DNA of 64,000 bases from Stichopus chloronotus (Eukaryota > Echinodermata > Holothuroidea > Aspidochirotida > Stichopodidae). The DNA lies in contig CM037843.1 of assembly GCA_021234535.1 (NCBI GenBank), positions 19,809,911 to 19,873,910 of the forward strand, written 5' to 3'. The notes under the pieces are model-generated. The model saw nothing but the letters and a program-made list of their open reading frames with translations. It searched no databases and was not told the DNA's origin. Within the stretch, counting starts at the first letter, position 1, and each line of letters begins with the position of its first letter. Shown one piece after another: positions 48,167 to 58,790 of the stretch. The position numbers were made by a program, and so were the translations under genes.

Positions 48167-51100
48167 GGAGTTCATGCTGTGAAGCCTGTATATTGATGGC
48201 GATAGAAAAAAGAATGTTTTCAGAAACACTTCAACCTTTAACACAACTTGGGAAATTAAAGCTATACACCTAAACTTGGAAGTCCTGCCCCCTCCCTCCC
48301 CCCCCCAAAAAAAAACCAGACAAACAAAAATAAACCCAAAATGCAGCTTAGCATGAGCTTTAGTATTTCACAGACAAAGAAAGCTATGAAATGTCTAATT
48401 TAGTTAATGGACCATTTTTAGCATTTAAAGGGAAATAGGGCATTTATACAGTGCAAGAAGATAATATACAAAAAAAAAAGCTTCAATCATTGTTAAACCA
48501 TAAAGGACCATCAATAAAGATCGACAATACTCCTTCAAACATTTAAGCATAAGATGAGTTACAGAAGATGCGTCATTCAAATTTCTGAAAAATTTGGGCT
48601 AGCAAATTATCCCTAAGCAACCAATTTCTATCTGTGAGAAACTTGTTTCTTTTACAGAAGACTACTGTACTGACTTACTTTGAATAACGTATTGTTCTAT
48701 GTCAACAAATATTGGTTTCAAATATGTGATTTTTTTCCTGTTAAACAAGCAACTTATTTCCCAAAACAATGGCAACCATATGTTGGTGAAAACCTCTAGA
48801 GTCACTGACAAGCATTCAATAACAATTATGAATCTGACCAGGCAATCCCTTCATAAATCTATAGGAAACATAATCTGTTCTGATTTCTGAAAAGGGAACT
48901 CACAATTTATGAGGAAACGTGAATATAAATGGTCTACTCTGTGAATTGCAGGAGTATTTTGGTCGATAAGTTTGTGTGTTTAGACAGCCTCTACTCATGA
49001 TCTCTGCCACCAGGACACAACTTTGAGTTATTTTGACAAGATTTGCCCAGAAAAATATTTTAAAACCTCTCCCAGAACTTACCAAATCCTTGTTTCAGGT
49101 ATGTACATCAAAGTCACTGTTGGACATGTCTTATCATCTTGTAATTCAACGGTACTGTACAGCAGTACTACACAAGGAAGTAGTTACTTAAAAAAACATG
49201 CATATAACTAGAAATGTAAAAATTTACTGCCACAAATACAAAATGTGTCTTGGTACTAGACAAAAATTTTTTGCTCCAAACCAGAATAACTTGTCATCAA
49301 TTACATGAAATAGAGACCTTAAGAGAGAACAACTGAATTTAAAAAAAAAAAAAAGACAAACTGCCTCCCTCCCACCCATCACTTCATAGTCCCCCCCCCC
49401 CAAAAAAAAAAACAAAAGAAGAGAAACCTTGTCATCCCAAAAATCGTTATTACTACCATTCAAAGATGTTCATGACAGGAAACTTGAGAATTAGTAAGGA
49501 ACAACACTGGCATGAAAAACAACCCAAAATTAGTTTCAAACTACTGCCCTCACTATTACTTTTGGCACTTCTGGCTGTTGCTCTGCCATAGAGGCAAGAC
49601 AGTTTACTGTGAAAATATGTACATGCAACATTGACTTTCCACATGACAGTGAATCATAAACAGCCTTGTGGCCACCAATTGGTCTGGTGTCCTGATGGCA
49701 TCCAGTCCCCCATAGCCTCATAATAGTACCAGATAATAATCGCAAAACTACTAGCTATGCCCCCTATGTGAGAACTTGTCTATGGAAAAAATATTTGGAG
49801 TCTAGCTGTTTCTGGAGTGTGACTTTCATTTTCCGGTAAGGTGAAGATAGTCAAAAGTGTCTCAAGCTTGAAGGAGTGTAAAGGAAACAAGTTTAACTCA
49901 GAACAATGTTAAATGCAAACATGAACCATTGATCAAGAAAAACAAACATAAAAACAAAAAATAAAAAGATAATGAAAAAAAAATAATAAAAAAGCATTCC
50001 TACATACAGGCAAAAATTTCAAAACAAATACTGTTCAACTATCCTTGTAAACAAACAAACAAACAAACAGACAAACAAACAAACAAAAACCAAACTAAAA
50101 TGAAGATGAAAAGGTGACTAAAAAATGAGATGACAAGTACATGTGTAAATTACCCAATGAGCAATAGATAAGTTTGAAGAAACATCACAAAAAAGATACC
50201 GGATGGGAAAAGTTTTCGAAATTTCACCAACAAGTACTAAGCCTTTATTGATCGTCTTCATCGGGAACGTAAATCACGGCATGACATTAAACGATTCAAA
50301 GAGAAATGCTCCCGTCTCTCATGACGAGATGCGTACGAACCAATTCCAAGCATTCTCCAATCTCAGATGGAATGAGGAGGATATTTATGTGCAGTGATAT
50401 TTACAGAATGGTTACATTCGTTTACCCCGCCGACGGTAAAACTTAACAATACTGGCATAAATTCCACGCGGATGATCTTTCATCAGGCAAATGCCTGACT
50501 TTTTCATTTTGTGATATCTTCTGTGTTCTTTTTCTTTGACTCTTCTCACCGCATCACCAAGTGAAAGTTAGTCTGAGATAGGCTCTGCATCCAGGAGAAA
50601 TCAAATCATTATCCCCAAACACATAAATCAACATCAGCAATAAATGTAGCTCCTTGAATAGCTATAAAGTCTTGATCATTGCAGCAACATTCCACATGAC
50701 TTTCAATGTGGAGGAAAAGGGTAAAAATCTCGACGGCATCCAGCTATCAACATGGCTTTCTGGGAAAGCTGTTAAAGTCCTTGCCAAATGAGATGCAGTA
50801 AAAAAAATGGCATTCAACGTCCTCTAGATGAAACATTTGCGAGTCAAAGAAACAATTGGGTGAGGCAAACGTTGAGTGAAATGGAACAAATGCCATGGGA
50901 GGGGGGGATAGAACATCGCAAGGAGAATTGGTAAAGGTAATGTTGGTTATGAACATGGCCAAGAAATGCATAAGACAGTAGTTTGGCCATCTAGCTTGCT
51001 AGCATTATGAGGTTGATCCTGCACTGTAGAGGTATGATCTCAAACCTAACAGTAATGCAACAGTGGATATGATGGAAAACGAATGTGTAGAAATGTGAGA

Positions 51101-51459
51101 GCAACGGCATGAGATGGCTGCTTCTGTCCAGCATCCAAGTATGAGTAAATTTCAACTGAGCCATTAAGAGGAGTAACATGTATTGGATGCAATTGGCTAG
51201 GGCAGAAATTATAACAAAGGACAACAATTAACCTCAGACAAGTCTCTTATTCTGAGGGAAAGACACTGGAGTCTGATGCCAAAAACAGTCTTAAAAATAA
51301 AATGGGGGGAGGGGGACAACATTATTAAAGAAGAGACAAATTCTAAGTTAGAGGGATCGAGACAAACCACAGTGTACCACTTCATAACGTTACGCGATTC
51401 TTCACCTTAAATCAATATCTCAATCTCCTGAAGAGCTTTCGAGTTTCTCTTAAATTGAT
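48167..51459. other. Non-coding stretch, no gene recognised
   Basis: AT-rich DNA with C and A homopolymers (48297, 49391) and an A-rich block at 49930-50000. A 64-codon plus frame at 50203-50397 has protein-like codon texture but no other support. Confidence 0.35.
50048..50090. repeat. AAAC microsatellite
   Basis: About ten AAAC units with one AGAC interruption. Confidence 0.9.
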
Positions 51460-51489
51460 TTAAAACCACTCTAAAGCATCCAAAACCCT

Positions 51490-51540
51490 TTGATGGAACC
51501 CCACTTTAAGACCAGGCTTAAAACAAAGCTGATATATAAA
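51490..51540 (+). mobile_element. Possible LINE 3'-end remnant
   Basis: The frame reads HFKTRLKTKLIYKK. It resembles the '(S/T)FK(T/R)xLKTxLF' phrase common at the very C-terminus of LINE-type reverse transcriptases, followed by an A-rich tract. It is too short to classify. Confidence 0.2.
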
Positions 51541-53330
51541 AAGAAAAAAAAAGAAGATGCAACTAGCTCAGCTGGCAACTTCAGACCATATTTGTCCTGG
51601 AGTGACCTAAACTGGCTAAGGAAAAAGTTGACATCCAGCATACAACCAACAACTGCCTCTTATTTCAGCTCTTCTTTTTTCTTCCTTTCTCTGATTTGAT
51701 TCCTAACGATTAAGTAACCCCGGCAAGGATTAGCAGTCCTATTCGATTAAGAGAACAATTTTTCCCCCCTCATCTTGGTGCGAAGGCGAAAATCAATTTG
51801 CAAAGGTCACTTGAATTCATCCAATTTTGAGAGCTGAGATAGTAAGGATGGTGGTACGGAAAATGTTATTGACCATAACAGTGGAATGAACCATGTTCAT
51901 GCGCAAGGAAACCATCATTGCTTCCCCCCCTAAAAAAAATGCTGATTCTTATTTGATCTTGAATTTTGCGATTGGTACTGTATATGGCTAGGCTTTCAAA
52001 CAGCTATTGATATTGTTACATACCTATCAATATTAATAGAATGGGAGTAGAGACGTTTTGCAGTGACGTCACATTCCCCAGGGAAAGTTGTTGAAGGAAA
52101 ACAAAACAGCATGGTTATATATGTGCAAGCCATGCCATATCATAACAAACATACAGTGATGTTCTGCTAATTACCAATGCATCTGCTTCTTTCTTCAATT
52201 GCAGGAATCCTACGGAATGTCAGCTTGGGTTTCTTGCCCCTCCGATTCAAACAACCTACCGCTTCGCAGTTCAGGACTGTTTGACCTTCTAAAACCGGTT
52301 ATATGACGAAAAATATGAAAATATCATAATAACCACCACAGTGTCACTGACACAAAACGGGCTGGTACTAGTTACGCAAACAACTCATTCCCTCTGATAT
52401 GGCGGGGTAGCAACAGTTGCTAAGGATGACATCACTTGCAAAACCTCTATAGGCAGTAATTATGAGGGAACCAGCAATCAGTGGAAGTCAATCACTGCCA
52501 ATAAACACAATGTCAGCATTAGAAACTTGGGCAACAGTGAATATAATTTGGGGATACTCAAAAATTTTTTCAAAAAATTACATTTTGTCGCAACTATTGA
52601 AACCACAACAGTATGACTTTACATCAGATACATCCAATCGCCTAATTGTTCGCTAAATTTTTAAAAATATCTGCAAATTCTTGTTCCAACTCAAACTATG
52701 GGACGTGCATAAAGATTCACTCATACGGTATTAAAGATAATACAGTAACTCATAACTTAACCTTTAATGGGTGATATATCAAGTTAGATAATGTCTTTAG
52801 GTTGTTGAGGGCTTATAATATTCTGAACTTTCAATAGAAGATACCATGTTAACAGAATATCTCAGTTCTGGACAGGGCTTAGTATACTCTGAACAACTAT
52901 GTGTGGGGAGAAAACTCACAACCAACAGTGACAAAATGTTGCTTTAAACAGCTTAAAATCAGTGCATAGTAGAGAATAATAAGGTTACACTGCCACCTAT
53001 TTGCAGATGGGCGTTATACTCCAGTTGAAATTAGAAAACAACAAATAGGATTGATTTCTATGAAAGGCCATTTATATTGCCAAGAATCTCTCAGATAAAA
53101 CATAGAGTGTTTAACTAATCAATCCATAAATAATGATTGTCAAACTATAATCCGTTGTCAAACAATTGAATTTATGATCGTTCGATCAAAGATAACGTGA
53201 AACAATCAATCCAATACTGACTTGATACGAGTGTTACCACAAACCCAGCAAAATACAGTAATGATGGCTGTTGTTTCTATCAAGTGCAATCTCATAAATC
53301 ATAAATCCACCAAAGCTGATGGTATCCATG
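51541..53330. other. Non-coding stretch, no gene recognised
   Basis: AT-rich DNA, no supported feature. Confidence 0.35.
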
Positions 53331-53339
53331 AGTATTTCA

Positions 53340-54130
53340 CACCATGCCAACCATCTACTCACCAACTACAATCATTCTATCCATCAAGTCACCCACTGTA
53401 TCCATCTAGCCATCAATTGTATCAATTAATGTAACTGCCCACTTAATCCATCCATCCAACCAGTCACCCACTGTATCCATCTACTTAGCTACCCACTCAC
53501 ATCCGGCCACTCACCCACTGTTCTCATTAAGCCACTCAACCCAACTGAGTCTTTCCCTCATGGTATCCATCAAGCCATTACCACATCCAACTGTGACATA
53601 CATGAAGCAACCTCCCCTCTGCATCAGATCATGTAGCTACCCACTCACTACATCCATCTATCAATTTATCCAACCAGTTACCCACTGTTTCTAATCCATC
53701 TAACAATACATCTAACAACCCACCCATTGTTTCCATCCATCAATCTAGCTATGCTCACTTATTGAGCCCATCCAGCCACTCACCCACTAAACTCATAAAA
53801 GCCACTCAAAGATTCATCCCACTTGTCCATTATCTCATTTTATGACTGTGACATGCATTCAACTACTTACCACTGAATAAATCCGTGTAATTACCCACTC
53901 ACTGTATCCATCCATCCATTCACTCAGTCATTCTTTCATCCATCCATCTATTCATTCATTCGTTCATTCGTCTACTCATCAATTACACCCATCCACAACA
54001 CTAAGCAATCAACAAAAAAACCACTATATCCACCCTGTCACCTACTGCACTATTAAAGTCATCCACACACCTGTTCAATGCATCGATCAATTCATTCATC
54101 CATCCAATCAATCAAGATGCCAATCAATCA
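53340..54130 (+). repeat. Degenerate CATC/CCAT-rich satellite-like tract
   Basis: Nearly 800 bases dominated by CATCCATC, CCACTCA and ATCAATCA words. The phrase CCACTGTATCCATCTA recurs (near 53393 and 53469). This is an old expanded tetranucleotide array blurred by substitutions. Confidence 0.75.
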
Positions 54131-54334
54131 ATATCAAATGCACAATCAATTTAATCTATTAATGATAATTTGTTGCAGATTTTAGGAGGCTGCTACCATT
54201 TCAAGGGCAGTTTATCGTATACTAGTCTGAGTAAATAATAATTTATGGTTGGTGGCTGAAGAATTTCAATCGGTCTGAGCACTGTTTGCATTTCTTCCAA
54301 GTAGATCCACCGGATGGACTGATAATAAACAAAA

Positions 54335-54340
54335 TTTATT
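54335..54340 (-). other. Candidate polyadenylation signal
   Basis: TTTATT on plus is AATAAA on minus, about 220 bases past the stop of the terminal exon at 54558. The position suits a 3' UTR of that gene, but AATAAA is common in AT-rich DNA. Confidence 0.25.
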
Positions 54341-54557
54341 TTGTTCCAGGAAAGATTTTGATCCAATTGCTGCTATTTTAACTATTTTGTCTCCATGAAA
54401 CTGAATGTTCATTGTTCAAAGAATTCCATTTTGATTGGTAACTGTTAGATAAACCAACCACCACCACTCTTTCGTCTTTTTTCTTTCCAAAATAACGGCT
54501 GCTTTGTGAGGTGTCACGGAGTAAAGATCACCTCCTGATCGATGGGAACCACTTGCT

Positions 54558-54614
54558 CTATATTTCCATACAGGAAATGTCAAAAGAGGTTTTCCTCTGT
54601 GACTGAGCTGACTT
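54558..54614 (-). CDS. Terminal exon of the 54.5-62.8 kb minus-strand gene
   Basis: The minus strand has an excellent 3' splice site, TTTTTTACCTTTGTTTATTATCTCAG, ending at 54615. In phase 0 it opens 18 codons (KSAQSQRKTSFDISCMEI) and a TAG at 54558-54560. Phase 0 is what the upstream exon supplies when it ends at 55552. If that exon instead used the GTAAGT 14 bases further on, the same acceptor would be read in another frame for 65 codons (SQLSHRGKPLL... to NQNGIL) and stop at 54416-54418. A polar Ser/Lys/Arg tail is typical of a cytoplasmic C-terminus, but I do not know the protein. Assigned by splice-phase agreement, not homology. Confidence 0.45.
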   Translation of the reverse strand, partial: KSAQSQRKTSFDISCMEI

Positions 54615-55551
54615 CTGAGATAATAAACAAAGGTAAAAAACAAGGTATTGATATTCAGATTGCCCATCCTTTGCAAATTTCATGTAATGTCACATTAACT
54701 TGTCCTCCGTAACAAGAGTATAGGCAATACCATCGGCACATGAACAAAATTTTGTTTTCATTCAAACACACATTTGAAGTTTGGGCTTTTAATTGATGCT
54801 GTCACTTTAATTCTCATCCAGTCACATTTAAATGCTCCTTCATTGCTACATGGCTGCCTCAAATCTAATCAGTCTCCTTTCTCGTCCGACTACCTCCTCC
54901 TCACCCGTCGTCTGTTGCCCCAGAAGGACGAGCTATATCTCGACCACAGCAGATTCACACACCTTGATGGCATTACCGTGGATCATTTTACGCAAAATCG
55001 ACGATTAAGCTTATCGGAATGCTACTTTATATTCAGGAATGCTTATTTATGATACACTTGAGAAAATCTCGAAGACAATTGGCCCAGCCAGCTGCATCTA
55101 TGATGCCTTTACAAAATTCCAATAACTTTCCATGAATTTTTACAAACCCTACATATCACAAAGATTGAAAGTTATTGCCTCTGGCAGGAACCCTCCGACA
55201 GGCACCATTTAAATTGAAAAAAAAAAACCATTTCACATAAATGAGGACAAGGTGACTTTAGTAAATGCCATTTAAATGCAGTCGGGTGCATTGATCCGTT
55301 TGTAGCTTATTTTCTTTGGGCCAATGCACGGATATGTACTGAGATGACCACGATGAAGAAGAGACAGCAGACTGGAAAACAAACGTATCTCATGGCCAGG
55401 AAAGTTGCCACACGGCCGGTTGGTTCTGACCGGCACTTACTCTTGCGATCTGGCCCAAAGCATAAAATCTCTGGCTTCAGGAAAGCACTAAAATTATCAG
55501 CTTCAAAAAGAAAGTATTAATGAAAATCACAACTTACAGCACACAACATAC

Positions 55552-55607
55552 CATTTGACCATGAATTGTGTCTTCAAAATCATCGTGTGAACCTGATGTT
55601 GAGCATC
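55552..55607 (-). CDS. Internal exon of the 54.5-62.8 kb minus-strand gene
   Basis: Acceptor ...CCGAGGATCAG| ends at 55608. Two bases complete a Gly codon begun by the previous exon, then 18 codons (CSTSGSHDDFEDTIHGQM) reach CAAATG|GTATGT. An alternative perfect donor GTAAGT lies 14 bases downstream (exon end 55538) and would add VCCV plus two bases. The acidic HDDFED piece and the balanced codons are protein-like. The acceptor's pyrimidine tract is weak. The exon sits between the 61.6-kb exon (6 kb upstream on minus) and the terminal exon (0.94 kb downstream) and fits both in phase. Confidence 0.45.
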
Positions 55608-57211
55608 CTGATCCTCGGATTATTAAATGCAATGAAATCATGACACACACATGTTGCGTAGGGGTGGAATCCCACTGCAGGTCTAGTCTATTCATAGCTC
55701 TAATGCAAATGCAGTAGCCTACCGTACTGGACAAGCACTCTGCATGGATGAATAAAAATGAAAACTAAAATAACAAATAGGGAATTAATAGCCCAAAACA
55801 GGGTACTTTCCATAGGGGGAAGGGTGAGGCACATATATGCCACTTCAACCAATAAGCCAGCACTCAAATTGGACTGGCAGCAATGTTGATTACAACCATG
55901 TGAAGAAACTTTTCACATTTCCCAACAGGATGACCGACCACCCCAAAAAGTGCAAGCGAATCTGAAATATGCCAGCAAAAAATAGATTCGATATGGATTT
56001 ATCTGATTTTGTTCACCAGACCTACTGTTTGACTGCAATTGCTTTTGACAAACAACTCAGAGTTATCAGACACGGATCACTGCTGCCTTTCGTCACAAAC
56101 ACTGGGAGCCACAAAAAACTGACTACCGTTATGTCTGAAGGATGGTATCTATGAGGAAAAAAATATCAGTTTATCTCCTTATTGTTTCAGAACCTGCATT
56201 TCATCTTGCACACAGAGAAAGCTAGCTGTGACAGAGAAACCTGTTTCAGATACAATCACTTGATGTCTGGTGTTGCTATACAGAATAAAAAACCCTGGCC
56301 TCGCTTTTCTAGCTTCGGAAATACATGCCTTATGTGTGTCTGATATGTTTCCAAGTGCAAGTAGACTTACGACGGAGGAAAGGAGTGAGGGCACAATCAC
56401 GAATCGTAATTGGTAAATGCTACTGTCAGATGGGTTAAATAACACAAAATTGAAAAAAAACGTCAGGCACAGACAAAAATGCATGTTTCCAAGGCTGCAT
56501 CGGTGTCTATTGAAGTAGAATTGAACAATTCCAAACATTTTACTTATAATTGTTTCCAATTAAATGGCATTGACACATATCCAACCTTTAACGGATTGAA
56601 TCTTGCATTTTGCTACACGTCGATGATACGGGACCTGTTTGATCTTGCTATGCCACAGTCTGCAAGTGTACAGTATATGTTTCAAATTTGGGTGGTTACC
56701 CTATTGGGCAATCACTTGGGGCTTTATCTGGGGGGACCAACATTCCTTCCATCTGGGTTTGCATCCACAAAGTGCGGTTGATGAGTGATCGATAAATTCT
56801 GGTCGATCTCTGGCTGAGGATGGTGTGCAAAAGAGCTGAAACTCAATGGCAGAGAGTGTGACATCACCATAGTAACTGGACATTCATTTAAGTATGAAAT
56901 TAACTTGACAGCTACTGATAAAAAATAGCTACATAACCAAAATGATTTGCCTTCAAATGACTAACAAGGTAGCCTTGACTTGATGAATAGTTGCTTTGTA
57001 GTCTACTAGGTTTCCAATCAAATGATCAAACATTGTGTAGTTTTGTGTGAATATTGCATGAAAGTGTAACATGCAGTGACTCAAGGCCTACTACCATTCT
57101 GATCTTTTAAAAAAAAAAAAAACAGTTCCATCAATCAGGGTTCCTATCAAATATGTAATGCTCTGAAGGCACAGCTAATAGCATTATCTTACTCCTGGGA
57201 TATATAGAATG

Positions 57212-57769
57212 GAGCATGTTCTACACAAGATTTTCAATAGGAATACTTAAAAAATAAGCTATTGTTGCATGACTAACATCCAGCAAACCATAAGTGCACA
57301 CAACATAGCACTACTTCGTAGTAACAACAGACAAAGCGACACATGCAGTTGTAGAAATAAGAGTAAATGCCCGATCCCGGGCAAATGAAACACCCCCTCC
57401 CCTGTAGTGTACCAGGCTACCGTATCTTCAGAACAACATACCGAAACATATGTCGGGTTAGCAGAATGCTTCAAACTTAGGTACAATAACCACATTAAAT
57501 CGTTCAACAACAGAAAGTATTCGCATGATACTACCCTCAGTAAATATATCTGGCATCTAAAGGATAACAAAGTTAAACACAGTATTACATGGAAATTCCT
57601 ATGTAAAGCCAGCACTTACAAAGTCGCCACAAAAAGATGCAATTTGTGTCTCTGGGAAACGTTTTTCATTAATTGTAAACCCCGCACTTCCACATTGAAT
57701 TCTCGATCCGAGTTTATAACCACCTGTAGGCACGCAAGAAAATTCCAGCTCTTCAACACAAAAAAGTAA
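57212..57769 (+). pseudogene. Penelope-like element, 3' part: Cys-rich linker and GIY-YIG endonuclease, two in-frame stops
   Basis: One frame covers 185 codons to a TAA after LFNTKK. It opens with HVLHKIFNRNT and SYCCMTN, the segment that ends the reverse-transcriptase-to-linker region in Penelope-like elements. Next come a Cys-rich linker (TCSCRNKSKCP) and a GIY-YIG nuclease domain: VVYQATV, TYVGL (the YIG motif), the RYNNH arginine-histidine segment, LSKYIW, RCNLCLWE (catalytic Glu) and NSRSEFITTCRH (conserved Asn). In intact elements this domain nicks target DNA for reverse transcription. Two nonsense codons break it, TAA at 57248-57250 and TGA at 57386-57388 (where a linker Cys is expected). 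There are no frameshifts. The reverse transcriptase itself is missing, so the copy is 5'-truncated near 57.2 kb. The antisense frames here (57259-57615 and 57599-57891) are shadows. Confidence 0.85.
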
Positions 57770-57866
57770 CCCTTTTCGATTTTGTACATATTTTGTATTG
57801 TTTGCGTCCATTGCGTTGTGTGTGCCCGTATGCCCGTTGCACTGTGTGTATCATTGTTGTTCAGCA

Positions 57867-57908
57867 TCACCTGACGAGTGGAGTTATCCACGAAACTCTG
57901 AGTAGCGA
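57867..57908 (+). ncRNA. Hammerhead ribozyme of the Penelope-like element
   Basis: All invariant core parts are present in order: CTGACGA (57871-57877), stem II GTGGA/TCCAC with loop GTTA (57878-57891), GAAA (57892-57895), a minimal stem III CTC/GAG (57896-57902) and the cleavage triplet GTA ending at 57904. Stem I would pair TCAC (57867-57870) with GCGA (57905-57908); three of four pairs form and one is A-C. Hammerheads with very short stem III are known in Penelope-like retroelements, where they lie in the terminal repeats and process the transcript, probably as dimers. Here it starts about 100 bases after the endonuclease stop, the expected place. Self-cleavage of this copy may be weak because of the stem I mismatch. 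Confidence 0.75.
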
Positions 57909-57927
57909 GTCATGAATAGCTTGTAAT

Positions 57928-58050
57928 ATACATACATACGTACGTACGTACGTACGTACGTACGTACGTACGTATGTACATACCTATGTACATACATACA
58001 TACGTACACATACATACATACATACATACATACATACATACATACATACG
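57928..58050. repeat. TACG/TACA microsatellite
   Basis: About nine TACG units (57937-57974), then mixed TACA/TATG units and a TACA run to 58050. TACG repeats are self-complementary and alternate purine and pyrimidine. The array begins within about 20 bases of the ribozyme, so it marks or closely adjoins the 3' boundary of the retroelement. Confidence 0.9.
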
Positions 58051-58149
58051 CACAACTAATGCATGGCACAAGTACTTTTGCAATGCCTGTCGTACTACTT
58101 TTTCCCATGCTAAAGACCTTCTGTGTTGAATATGTTTATGTTATGGGTA

Positions 58150-58790
58150 TGTCATCTTAAAGTGGTCGTATGTGTAAGCAAAAAGTTCAAACATTAACTG
58201 TCCAAGAGTTCAGTATCTCTTTTACTTGCACAATTTAGACAATTTGGGAAAATGAATGACTTTCAGGTGATAAATTCTGATATATGATTTAAAACGCTGC
58301 TAACATAATGACAAAAGTGTAAAATATGACACGGCAGTGGTTGACAGTTTTCATTCAAATTAAATGTGGGCTTCTTTGAACAACCCAGTGGGAAGTTCAC
58401 TGGTAATGAATATTCAGTTGGACGAAATAGCTGATCACTGATGACATAATGAGATTATCCATTTGAAGGTTATTTGTACATACGGTGATTTGTTTCCGAT
58501 ACTGATCAAGGAGACCTGTGCTTTTGCATATTTATTATGTATGTGCCTACAAAAAGTTCAAACTGTTCATTTTCAAATATGATTTCTGTGGTTAACTGTT
58601 TTCATGCCAATTCAGTTGCCAGTGGTTACTGTCATTTTCCATTATTGAATTAATATTCTGTCCATGAACGACCTCGCGTGTACAATTAAAAATACAAAAA
58701 AAAGCTAGAGATTAAACATGATCTTATCCTCTTAGTTTTTTTGCGTACACATGAAATCACGTTAAAAGTACTGAAGAACTCTGCTGAAAA
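58150..58790 (+). repeat. Dispersed repeat, copy 2 (inverted relative to 0.93-1.61 kb)
   Basis: Reverse complement of 925-1610 over most of its length. Both ends of the match fade gradually rather than ending in clear termini. It follows the microsatellite directly, but the distant copy has no Penelope sequence beside it, so it is a separate family. Confidence 0.75.

Noticed and set aside
57000..57211. Reverse-transcriptase domain upstream of the GIY-YIG frame
   Set aside because: I could not read any RT motif in any frame here. The element appears 5'-truncated near 57.2 kb.
57884..58108. 74-codon minus frame with tyrosine/valine repeats
   Set aside because: It is a translation of the TACG/TACA microsatellite.
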